Assembly: GCA_017828835.1 (NCBI GenBank)
Contig: JAGAEK010000057.1
Span: 1 to 11,522 of the forward strand
Length of the DNA: 11,522 nucleotides
Source of the DNA: Oscillospiraceae bacterium
Lineage (GTDB): Bacteria > Bacillota > Clostridia > Oscillospirales > Ruminococcaceae
Reading direction: 5' to 3'
In this document: piece by piece, positions 4,729 through 11,522 of the stretch
Layout: each line of letters opens with the position of its first letter
Position numbering within the stretch: the stretch's first letter is position 1
Notes under the pieces: model-generated
What the model was told of the DNA's origin: nothing
The model's database searches: none
The model's input: the letters and a program-made list of their open reading frames with translations, nothing else
Program-made: the position numbers and the translations under genes

Positions 4729-7182
4729 GTGTATAAAGTTGCAAAAATAGCGGTTGACAAAGCCGCTTTTCATTTTGATAAGCTTTTCAGTTATATCATA
4801 CCTGATGAGATCGAAAATGCGAAAGAAGGTATGAGAGTTATCGTGCCGTTTGGCGCGGCAAACCGAAAAAGACAGGGAATCATAATTGAGATAACCACTG
4901 AAACTCCGGATACTCCTTTGAAACCGATCGGTAAGTTGCTTGACGAAAAACCGATCCTTTCAAAGGAATTGATCGATTTGTCCGGATATTTAGCCGAAAC
5001 GTCGTTTATAACAAGGTATGACGCGATCAAAGCCATGCTGCCGACCGGAATAAATTACGATATCAAATTTTCGTATATTTACAATTCCGAATATAACGAT
5101 GAAAATACGGAATTCAACGATGTTGAGAAGAGTATTATCGAGATGCTCAGGGAAAGCGGCAAATATACGGACGAAAGCAGGATCGTAAGCGAACTGTCGT
5201 TGGACGGTGTGGCTGAGCTGAGAAAGCTGGTAAAGCTCGGAGTTTTGATATGTAACGAGGATGCCAAAAGGAGAGTCGGAGACAAAACTCTTATCATGGC
5301 AAAAATAAACGTTTCGGAAGACGAGCTCGAGGGAATATTAAATAAATCCACGGAAAAACAAAGAGACGTAATAGAGTTTTTGAATCAAAACGGTCCCGCT
5401 TCAATAAAGGAAATAACTTATTACACCGCCGTTACCAAGTCTGTTTGTGATACTCTTGAGAAAAAAGGGATAATAGAATACTATTCCGGCGACGTTTACA
5501 GATCTCCGTATAAAGAATACGGAAACGACGCAAACGAAGAGAAAAAGGCTCTTTCGGAAGAACAGCAAATCGCGTACGACGGAATGAAACTACAATTCGA
5601 CAGCAAACAATACAGTGTCGCATTACTTTTCGGAATTACAGGAAGCGGAAAAACGCAGGTTTATCTAAAACTTATAGAACACGCACTTGAGGAAGGAAAA
5701 GGTGTTATTGCGCTTATTCCGGAGATTTCATTGACTCCTCAAGCCGTTGAAACGTTCCGAAAAAATTTCGGTGACAGGATCGCGTTGTTGCACAGCGCTT
5801 TGTCCGTCGGAGAAAGAATAGACGAATGGAAACGGGTAGAGCGGGGGGAAGCCGATATAGTCATCGGAGCAAGGTCTGCGGTTTTTGCTCCGGTTAAGAA
5901 TCTCGGACTTATCATTATGGATGAAGAACAGGAAATGACTTATAAATCCGAGAGTTCTCCGAGGTATCATGCACGTGATATCGCAAAGGCGCGCTGCAGA
6001 TATAACAACGCGATGTTGTTACTGTCTTCCGCAACGCCGTCAATTGAAAGCAGATATTACGCCGAAAAAGGAAAATATCATTTATATAGGTTGACGAAAC
6101 GCTACGGTTCGGCAATATTACCGGAAGTAAGCATCGTTGATATGAAAGATGAACGCAGTTCGGGAAATATATCGATATTGAGTGAACTGCTGAAAAATGA
6201 GATACAGTATAATATCGAACACTCCGAACAAACTTTATTGCTGATCAACAGAAGAGGATATAACACTGTTGTGAAGTGTTCGGAGTGCGGAGAAACCGCG
6301 ATGTGTCCTAACTGCAGTATCGCGTTGACGTACCACAAAGCGAACGAGAGACTTATGTGTCATTATTGCGGATATTCGGAATCGATTTCGGATATTTGCA
6401 GAAAATGCGGAAGTAAATATATAAGATATGAAGGGATAGGAACTCAGCGGCTTGAAGAAGAATTGAAAAATATGTTTCCCGAGTCAAATATCCTGAGAAT
6501 GGATTCCGATACTACAATGACAAAATCTTCGTACGCCGACTCTTTTCGGGATTTTTCAAACGGAAAATATGATATAATGTTAGGGACACAGATGATCGCG
6601 AAAGGACTTGATTTCCCGAACGTAACGCTTGTCGGAGTTATTTCCGCCGACGGAGCGTTATTCGGAAACGATTTCAGAAGCTATGAACACGCATTCAGTT
6701 TGCTGACGCAGGTAATAGGACGCTGCGGAAGAGCCGATAAAAAAGGCCGTGCTGTAATACAAACGTTTTCTCCTGACAACAGGATCATTGAATACGCCTC
6801 CGAGCAAAACTACGAAAAGTTTTTCGATGAGGAGATCGCAAACCGTTCGGTAATGCTTTATCCGCCGTATTGTGATATGTGCGAGATCGGATTCTCGGGA
6901 GAAAAAGAAAGCGACGTAATACGCAGTTCGGGGATATTTATGAACGTATTCAAAAAAAACGCTTTGGAAAATTATCCCGACATACCGCTCAGAGCTTACG
7001 GCCCGGTGATGTCCGGAGTGGTAAAGCTGAGCAATAAATACAGATATAAGATCATTATAAAATGCAGAAATAATAATAAATTCAGAGCGTTGATAAAAGA
7101 TACGTTAAAAGAGACCGAAACTATAAAAGAATTTCGTGATGTGAACGTGTACGTAGACGGAAGTTTTTCCGGAACTGTTTAA
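4729..7182 (+). CDS. priA: Primosomal protein N' (replication restart helicase PriA)
   Basis: An 817-residue superfamily 2, 3'-to-5' DNA helicase that recognises stalled forks and reloads the replisome. Layout: DNA-binding N-terminal domain (about 1-105, AKIAVDKA..FDKLFSYIIP), winged-helix-like region (about 130-260), helicase lobe 1 with Walker A GITGSGKT (302-309), IPEISLTPQ (330-338), LLHSALS (353-359), GARSAVFAP (380-388), and LLLSSATPS (430-438). Then comes the zinc-binding insert with four Cys pairs (C517/C520, C526/C529, C544/C547, C557/C560), helicase lobe 2 with GTQMIAKGLDFPNVTLVG (619-636), and the C-terminal domain. Two motifs differ from the common form: DEEQ (398-401) in place of DEEH and QVIGRCGR (661-668) in place of QVAGRAGR. 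The rest is intact, so I expect an active helicase. Start is GTG. Length is like Bacillus PriA. It precedes def-fmt, as is standard in the phylum. Confidence 0.97.
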   Translation: MYKVAKIAVDKAAFHFDKLFSYIIPDEIENAKEGMRVIVPFGAANRKRQGIIIEITTETPDTPLKPIGKLLDEKPILSKELIDLSGYLAETSFITRYDAIKAMLPTGINYDIKFSYIYNSEYNDENTEFNDVEKSIIEMLRESGKYTDESRIVSELSLDGVAELRKLVKLGVLICNEDAKRRVGDKTLIMAKINVSEDELEGILNKSTEKQRDVIEFLNQNGPASIKEITYYTAVTKSVCDTLEKKGIIEYYSGDVYRSPYKEYGNDANEEKKALSEEQQIAYDGMKLQFDSKQYSVALLFGITGSGKTQVYLKLIEHALEEGKGVIALIPEISLTPQAVETFRKNFGDRIALLHSALSVGERIDEWKRVERGEADIVIGARSAVFAPVKNLGLIIMDEEQEMTYKSESSPRYHARDIAKARCRYNNAMLLLSSATPSIESRYYAEKGKYHLYRLTKRYGSAILPEVSIVDMKDERSSGNISILSELLKNEIQYNIEHSEQTLLLINRRGYNTVVKCSECGETAMCPNCSIALTYHKANERLMCHYCGYSESISDICRKCGSKYIRYEGIGTQRLEEELKNMFPESNILRMDSDTTMTKSSYADSFRDFSNGKYDIMLGTQMIAKGLDFPNVTLVGVISADGALFGNDFRSYEHAFSLLTQVIGRCGRADKKGRAVIQTFSPDNRIIEYASEQNYEKFFDEEIANRSVMLYPPYCDMCEIGFSGEKESDVIRSSGIFMNVFKKNALENYPDIPLRAYGPVMSGVVKLSNKYRYKIIIKCRNNNKFRALIKDTLKETETIKEFRDVNVYVDGSFSGTV

Positions 7183-7197
7183 AACGGAGGAATAAAT

Positions 7198-7713
7198 ATG
7201 GCTATAAGAACTATTGTTACCGAAGGAGACGAAATTTTAAGAAAAAAATGCAGAGAGGTAACGGATTATAACGAAAGGCTTTGGAACCTTCTTGACGATA
7301 TGGCTCAGACTATGCATAGTGCGGACGGTGCGGGGCTTGCGGCGCCTCAGGTAGGAATTTTGAGAAGGATCGCCGTAATAGACGTCGGTGAAGGCGTGAT
7401 CGAATTCATTAACCCTAAGATAATAGAAAAAAGCGGAAGTCAAACGGGACAGGAAGGGTGTTTGTCGTGTCCGGGAGAGTGGGGGATAGTAGAACGCCCC
7501 GAAACCGTGAAGGCGGAAGCGTTTAACAGAAACGGAGAAAAATTTGTGATCGAGGGAAGCGGACTTTTAGCGAGAGCGATGTGCCATGAATTCGATCATC
7601 TCGACGGTATATTGTATAAAGATATTGCCATAAGAATGCTTGAGCAAGACGAACTTGAATCGATCGGCAGAAAAAAATTAAAATTAAAGCGCAAAGAAGA
7701 TATTGAAAGGTAA
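7198..7713 (+). CDS. def: Peptide deformylase
   Basis: A 171-residue metallo-hydrolase that removes the formyl group from the N-terminal methionine of new proteins at the ribosome exit. All three family motifs are present: GAGLAAPQ (44-51), EGCLS (86-90) with metal ligand C88, and HEFDH (130-134) with ligands H130 and H134 and catalytic E131. These support an active Fe/Zn deformylase. A basic C-terminal tail (about 157-171) extends past the core. The start has a strong GGAGG (7186-7190) 7 bases before the ATG, 15 bases after priA ends. It is followed 9 bases later by fmt, which adds the formyl group that this enzyme removes, a pairing conserved across bacteria. Confidence 0.97.
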   Translation: MAIRTIVTEGDEILRKKCREVTDYNERLWNLLDDMAQTMHSADGAGLAAPQVGILRRIAVIDVGEGVIEFINPKIIEKSGSQTGQEGCLSCPGEWGIVERPETVKAEAFNRNGEKFVIEGSGLLARAMCHEFDHLDGILYKDIAIRMLEQDELESIGRKKLKLKRKEDIER

Positions 7714-7722
7714 TTTAAGGAT

Positions 7723-8664
7723 ATGAAAGCAATTTTTATGGGTACTCCGGATTTTGCCGTTCCGTGTCTTGAAAGACTTATAGATATCGGGGTGGACGTT
7801 ACGGCTGTTTTCACACAGCCGGACAAACCTGTCGGCAGAGGATATAAACTTACGCCTCCGCCGGTCAAGATATCAGCGGAAAACCACAAAATTACTGTTT
7901 ATCAGCCAGAAAAATTAAAAACTCCGGAAAAGGAGAAATTAATAGAAAGCCTGGAGCCGGATATTATATTCGTAGTAGCATACGGGAAAATACTTTCTCA
8001 AAAGATCCTCGATATACCAAAACTCGGGTGTATCAATATTCACGGATCTTTGCTGCCGCTTTACAGAGGTTCTTCGCCTATACAGTACAGCGTGCTGAAC
8101 GGCGATAAGATCACCGGCGTAACGTCGATGTATATGGATGCCGGTATGGATACGGGCGATATAATAATGCAGATCAAAACTCCGATAGGGGAAAACGAAA
8201 CTTCGGGAGAACTATTCGACAGACTTTCCGCAATAGGAGCAGACTGTATCGAAAAGACGGTCGAAAGCATAGAAAACGGCAGTTTTACAAGGACAAAACA
8301 AGACGAATCGAAGGCAACTTATACTAAAATACTTGACAAGGGCATGTCCTTTACAGCCTTTGATGATTCAGCACAGAACGTACACAATAAAATAAGAGGG
8401 CTTTCTCCTTGGCCTTGTGCGACAGCAGAATTGAACGGGACGAAAATGAAGCTTTTCTCAAGTGTGATCGTTGAGAAAGAAAGTCAAAATGCCAAGTCTT
8501 TCGGAAAACTTTTGAATGATAAGAGATTTATAGTGTCATGCAAGACCGGGTCTGTGGAGATTCTTTCCGTACAGGCGGAAGGTTCAAAGAGGATGAGCGG
8601 AGAAGAATTTTTGAGAGGGAAAAGATTAAAAACGGGAACCGAGTTTGACAAAAAGGAAAAGTGA
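7723..8664 (+). CDS. fmt: Methionyl-tRNA formyltransferase
   Basis: A 313-residue enzyme that formylates methionyl-initiator tRNA using 10-formyltetrahydrofolate. N-terminal transferase domain: MKAIFMGTPDFAV (1-13), TQPDKPVGRG (31-40), PPPVK (45-49), then the catalytic core NIHGSLLPLYRG (105-116) with N105 and H107, and MDAGMDTGD (138-146) with D143. The C-terminal OB-like domain carries IRGLSPWPCA (224-233) and the end motif KRMSGEEFLRG (289-299). The start is chosen from the conserved N-terminus; the nearby AAGG (7717-7720) is only 2 bases from the ATG, so the ribosome may use coupling with def or the GAAAGG at 7705-7710. It ends 10 bases before the likely rsmB ATG, or overlaps a possible TTG start at 8645. 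No missing key residues. Confidence 0.97.
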   Translation: MKAIFMGTPDFAVPCLERLIDIGVDVTAVFTQPDKPVGRGYKLTPPPVKISAENHKITVYQPEKLKTPEKEKLIESLEPDIIFVVAYGKILSQKILDIPKLGCINIHGSLLPLYRGSSPIQYSVLNGDKITGVTSMYMDAGMDTGDIIMQIKTPIGENETSGELFDRLSAIGADCIEKTVESIENGSFTRTKQDESKATYTKILDKGMSFTAFDDSAQNVHNKIRGLSPWPCATAELNGTKMKLFSSVIVEKESQNAKSFGKLLNDKRFIVSCKTGSVEILSVQAEGSKRMSGEEFLRGKRLKTGTEFDKKEK

Positions 8665-8674
8665 TACTGCAGTT

Positions 8675-9973
8675 ATGAAGAAGAGTGCGCGCAGATATGC
8701 CGCTGAAGCAGTTATGAGAATGGAAAGCGGCGGGTATTCGAATATCGTTATCGATAATATGCTTAATAACTGTGAATTGAACGATAAGGACAAAAATTTT
8801 GCGAGCGCAATAGTTTACGGTGTTACCGAACGGTGCGTTACAATTGATGAAATTATCGCTAAACATTCAAAAACAGAGAAACTTTCTCCGGAAGTGAGAG
8901 CCATACTCAGATGTGCGTTATACCAAATAATATATATGGATTCTGTACCGGACAACGCCGCAGTAAACGAAGCCGTTGAGTTGACGAAAGAAATGCGGGT
9001 ACGCAGTGCCGGAGGATTTGTCAACGCGGTGTTGAGGGGATTTTTGAGAGAAGGCATAAGCGAAGAATTAAAAAACGACGTACGTTTTAAATATTCATGT
9101 TCAGCCGACGTCTATAAAATATTATCTTTAAGTATAGGAAAAGAAAAAACGAACGGATATCTTGACGGAACGTTTGGAAAACCTCCGATGTTCATTCGCG
9201 TAAATACCCTTAAAATCGCGCAGGATGAATTTATCGCAAAATATGAGGAACTGTATTCAAAAAATCCAAAAATCGTTTCAGAGGCGGATAATTGCCTTAT
9301 TATAGAGGATACTTGTGTTACTGACGATGATTTATTTAAAAACGGACTGTATCACGTTCAGGATCTGTCTTCTCAGTTATGTGTGAACGCTCTTGAGCCG
9401 AAACCCGGAATGCGAGTTTTAGACTGTTGTTCGGCTCCCGGCGGAAAAAGTTTTACTTTAGCTCAAAAAATGAACGGTATCGGTAAAATACTGTCTTGTG
9501 ATATTCACAAAAATAGGATACAATTAGTAGACGAGGGAAAAAAACGTCTCGGAATAAAAATTATCGACACAGCCGTAAACGATGCCGCAGAATATAACAT
9601 TGATTTCGGCGAGTTTGATGCGGTTTTATGCGACGTTCCGTGCTCCGGACTCGGAGTTATCAGAAGAAAACCCGAAATAAAATATAAAAAAGAAAACGAG
9701 ATCGCCAAGCTTTACGGTTTACAGTTCGAAATTCTTATGACCTCTTCGAAATATGTGAGATCCGGAGGTACTCTTATATATTCAACCTGTTCGCTCAATA
9801 AATCCGAAAACGAAGATATAGTAAATATATTTTTGAAGGTTGCCGGCACTGATTTTGAGCTTTCTCCGTTTCAGCTTACGCCTAAAGAGAGCTTAAACAA
9901 CGGTATAAGGACGATACTTCCGGAAGAATATAACAGCGATGGTTTTTTTATCGCAAAACTCAAGAGGAAATGA
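8675..9973 (+). CDS. rsmB: 16S rRNA (cytosine-967-C5)-methyltransferase RsmB
   Basis: A 432-residue RsmB/Sun methyltransferase (from the ATG at 8675) that puts a methyl group on C5 of cytosine 967 (Escherichia coli numbering) of 16S rRNA using S-adenosylmethionine. It has the NusB-like RNA-binding N-terminal domain (KKSARRYAAEAVMRME..., about 2-130, including VPDNAAVNEAVEL) and the Rossmann methyltransferase domain with VLDCCSAPGGK (248-258), DVPCSGLG (320-327) containing C323, and IYSTCS (368-373) with catalytic-type C372. The start is uncertain: a TTG at 8645 would add 10 residues (MTKRKSDTAV) and overlap fmt by 20 bases, with only a weak GGGA upstream. The ATG at 8675 gives the usual family N-terminus but has no well-spaced Shine-Dalgarno. 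It ends overlapping the next gene, rlmN, at an ATGA junction or 2 bases before it, depending on which rlmN start is used. Confidence 0.95.
   Translation: MKKSARRYAAEAVMRMESGGYSNIVIDNMLNNCELNDKDKNFASAIVYGVTERCVTIDEIIAKHSKTEKLSPEVRAILRCALYQIIYMDSVPDNAAVNEAVELTKEMRVRSAGGFVNAVLRGFLREGISEELKNDVRFKYSCSADVYKILSLSIGKEKTNGYLDGTFGKPPMFIRVNTLKIAQDEFIAKYEELYSKNPKIVSEADNCLIIEDTCVTDDDLFKNGLYHVQDLSSQLCVNALEPKPGMRVLDCCSAPGGKSFTLAQKMNGIGKILSCDIHKNRIQLVDEGKKRLGIKIIDTAVNDAAEYNIDFGEFDAVLCDVPCSGLGVIRRKPEIKYKKENEIAKLYGLQFEILMTSSKYVRSGGTLIYSTCSLNKSENEDIVNIFLKVAGTDFELSPFQLTPKESLNNGIRTILPEEYNSDGFFIAKLKRK
9963..9968 (+). promoter_or_regulatory. Ribosome binding site of rlmN, inside the end of rsmB
   Basis: AGAGGA in the last codons of rsmB. 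It is 7 bases from the ATG at 9976 but only 1 base from the ATG at 9970, so it favours the second ATG as the rlmN start and argues against the 4-base ATGA overlap with rsmB. Confidence 0.6.
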
Positions 9974-9975
9974 TT

Positions 9976-11040
9976 ATGTATGAAGGTATCAGCGAATATA
10001 ACGATAAAATAGATATAAAATCACTTGAACTTGATGAATTGAAAAATCTGTTCGTATCATGGGATCTGCCGCAGTTCAGGGCTGCTCAGATATATAAATG
10101 GCTGCATCAAAAAAGCGCTGAAAGTTTTTACGATATGAGCGATATCCCTGTCGATTTGAGAAACGTATTAGATGAAAAATGTTGTATAAAAACGGTAAAA
10201 ATCAAAAGAAAGCTTGTATCTTCTATCGATAATACGGTAAAATATCTGTATGAAATGCCGGACGGAGAGTGTGTGGAAGCCGCTCTTATGCAATATAAAT
10301 ACGGAAAAAGTCTTTGTATATCGACGCAGGCGGGTTGTCGTATGGGATGCAGATTTTGCGCGTCGACACTTATGGGATTATCGAGAAATCTTCTTGCTTC
10401 CGAAATGCTTGATGAAGTTTACTGTGCACAAAAAGACTGTAAAGAAAAGATATCTCATCTTGTTTTGATGGGAACGGGAGAACCGCTCGACAATTTTGAT
10501 AACGTCATTAAATTTCTGAAAATCCTTACGTCCGAGGAAGGACAAAATCTCGGCATGAGACATATATCTCTTTCCACCTGCGGACTCGTCGATAAGATCC
10601 GTGAACTTATGAAACTTAAACTTCAGCTTACACTTTCAATATCTCTTCATGCTTATAACGACGAGACGCGAAAAAAGATAATGCCGATTGCGAATAAATG
10701 GAGTATAGACGAACTTATATCTGTGTGTAAAGATTATTTTGAATATACGGGAAGAAGGATTTCGTTTGAGTATGCGTTGATAAACGAAGTCAACGATTCT
10801 CCCGAGGATGCCGAAAATTTATCAAAGCTTTTGAAGGGCATGAACGGCCACGTAAACCTTATTCCGCTCAATCCCGTAAAAGAGCGCGAATTTAAAAGAG
10901 GAAATCAAGAGAGAATAAAAAAATTTCTCAATATCCTTTTAAAAAACGGACTTAACGCAACGATAAGACGTGAATTGGGGTCTGATATAAACGCTGCTTG
11001 CGGACAACTGAGACGTGAAAATTCTACACAGGAGGCCTGA
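9976..11040 (+). CDS. rlmN: Dual-specificity RNA methyltransferase RlmN (23S rRNA A2503/tRNA A37)
   Basis: A 354-residue radical SAM enzyme that adds a C2 methyl to adenosine 2503 of 23S rRNA and to A37 of some tRNAs. The iron-sulfur cluster motif is GCRMGCRFC with cysteines 121, 125 and 128. C114 (in LCISTQAGC) and C342 (in NAACGQL) match the two extra cysteines used in the RlmN ping-pong mechanism. Other family blocks: LVLMGTGEPLDNFDNV (162-177), ISLSTCGL (197-204), LSISLHA (220-226), LIPLNPV (295-301) and the C-terminal RRELGSDINAACGQLR. The presence of the AACGQL cysteine argues for RlmN, though Cfr-like relatives share the fold; nothing here points to a resistance-type Cfr. Start choice: ATG 9976 is better spaced from its AGAGGA site than the ATG at 9970 that forms the ATGA overlap with rsmB. 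The next gene's ribosome binding site lies in its final codons. Confidence 0.95.
   Translation: MYEGISEYNDKIDIKSLELDELKNLFVSWDLPQFRAAQIYKWLHQKSAESFYDMSDIPVDLRNVLDEKCCIKTVKIKRKLVSSIDNTVKYLYEMPDGECVEAALMQYKYGKSLCISTQAGCRMGCRFCASTLMGLSRNLLASEMLDEVYCAQKDCKEKISHLVLMGTGEPLDNFDNVIKFLKILTSEEGQNLGMRHISLSTCGLVDKIRELMKLKLQLTLSISLHAYNDETRKKIMPIANKWSIDELISVCKDYFEYTGRRISFEYALINEVNDSPEDAENLSKLLKGMNGHVNLIPLNPVKEREFKRGNQERIKKFLNILLKNGLNATIRRELGSDINAACGQLRRENSTQEA
11030..11035 (+). promoter_or_regulatory. Ribosome binding site of the PP2C phosphatase gene
   Basis: Full AGGAGG in the last codons of rlmN (the Gln-Glu-Ala codons), 10 bases before the ATG at 11046. It is the strongest Shine-Dalgarno in the window and fixes the phosphatase start. 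Confidence 0.8.
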
Positions 11041-11045
11041 TTTTT

Positions 11046-11522
11046 ATGATCGAAGCATACGGTAAAAGCGATGTCGGAAGAATAAGAAAAACAAACCAGG
11101 ATGCATATAAAGCGGTTTTGATTAACGAACACGCTTTATACGCTGTCGTGTGTGACGGTATGGGCGGAGAGAACGGCGGAAACGTTGCGAGTCAAGCGGC
11201 CGTGGATATAATAAATAAAGAAATTTTGGGAAACTATAATAATACGGAAAATAAAATAGATCTTTTAACTTATGCAGTGATAAAAGCCAACGAATGTATT
11301 TACAATTTGTCGCAAACGACCATTGAATTGCGCGGAATGGGAACTACTGCGACAGTGGTAATGGTAGAAAACGATGGCCTTTATATAGCTCACGTGGGGG
11401 ACAGCAGGGTATATCGGCTCAGAGGCGACAGTTTTGATCTGCTGACCGCCGACCACTCTCTTGTTCAATTACTTGTTGACAAAGGCGAGATAACTCCGGA
11501 ACAGGCGAGAGTACATCCTCAG
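11046..11522 (+). CDS. stp: PP2C-family serine/threonine protein phosphatase (Stp/PrpC), 3' truncated
   Basis: First 159 residues of a PP2C phosphatase of the Stp/PrpC type, a metal-dependent enzyme that reverses phosphorylation by PASTA-type Ser/Thr kinases such as PrkC/PknB. The window ends inside the gene; about 240-250 residues is usual for the full protein. Visible motifs: SDVGRIRKTNQD (8-19) with the family R..NQD, VCDGMGG (35-41) with metal-ligand D37, GMGTTAT (97-103), HVGDSRVYRL (116-125) and TADHSLV (134-140). The start at 11046 is set by AGGAGG 10 bases upstream and by the family N-terminus. The order rsmB-rlmN-stp is the Bacillota norm, and a kinase gene would be expected next, beyond the window. 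The sporulation phosphatase SpoIIE and RsbU types are unlikely given the intact GRIRKTNQD start and this context. Confidence 0.93.
   Translation, partial: MIEAYGKSDVGRIRKTNQDAYKAVLINEHALYAVVCDGMGGENGGNVASQAAVDIINKEILGNYNNTENKIDLLTYAVIKANECIYNLSQTTIELRGMGTTATVVMVENDGLYIAHVGDSRVYRLRGDSFDLLTADHSLVQLLVDKGEITPEQARVHPQ

Noticed and set aside
4754..4782. TTGACA followed after 17 bases by GATAAG, a possible sigma-A promoter inside the start of priA
   Set aside because: The -10 matches only 4 of 6 and both boxes fall in conserved PriA codons (VDKAAFHFDK). A promoter after the priA start would not produce priA.
6573..6578. Perfect TATAAT in priA
   Set aside because: No acceptable -35 at 16-18 bases upstream, and it lies in the middle of a helicase motif.
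8333..8338. TTGACA in fmt (others at 8645 and 11476)
   Set aside because: None has a reasonable -10 element at proper spacing.
10250..10468. 72-codon + strand frame within rlmN
   Set aside because: Out-of-frame shadow across the radical SAM cluster motif of rlmN, with no recognisable protein features.

Overview
The window is a dense, single-direction stretch of low- to mid-GC (about 43% by eye) bacterial chromosome. Thirteen genes lie on the + strand, and the longest gap between them is about 32 bases. I see no RNA gene, mobile element, CRISPR array, long repeat or convincing terminator, and no stretch over 300 bases lacks a gene. The order yicC/yloC - remA - gmk - rpoZ - priA - def - fmt - rsmB - rlmN - stp/prpC is the classic Bacillota 'ylo' cluster. 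With the heavy use of ATA and AGA codons and the biotin-dependent decarboxylase-type genes at the left, it points to an anaerobic member of class Clostridia. A gut Oscillospirales- or Christensenellales-like lineage is my guess, not something the sequence proves.

Left part (1-2680): three genes for a biotin-dependent carboxyl-transfer system. They are the C-terminal part of an acyl-CoA carboxyltransferase (12S/MmdA type, cut by the window start), a small biotin carrier with the AMKM biotinylation motif, and an OadA/5S-type carboxyltransferase that has no biotin domain of its own. The carrier could shuttle CO2 between the two transferases. No membrane beta subunit (OadB/MmdB/GcdB) lies between them, so a transcarboxylase-like soluble complex is a reasonable reading.

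Middle part (2702-4696): the YicC-family endoribonuclease, the DNA-binding regulator RemA, guanylate kinase and the RNA polymerase omega subunit. remA and gmk overlap, and the acidic tail codons of remA carry the gmk ribosome binding site. coaBC, which often sits between rpoZ and priA in Bacillota, is absent.

Right part (4729-11522): the primosomal helicase PriA, then peptide deformylase and methionyl-tRNA formyltransferase (the two formyl-methionine enzymes), then two RNA methyltransferases (RsmB for 16S rRNA, RlmN for 23S rRNA and tRNA), then the first 159 residues of a PP2C-type Ser/Thr phosphatase whose usual partner kinase would lie just beyond the window. Short gaps, overlaps and Shine-Dalgarno sequences buried in upstream coding sequence suggest one long transcription unit, possibly read into from the carboxylase genes.

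Overall this is conserved core genome. I found no credible new system. The points worth a second look are the divergent carboxyltransferase and its transcarboxylase-like arrangement, the PriA motif variants (DEEQ for DEEH, and an altered motif VI), the missing coaBC, and the strong excess of the word TCCGGA.
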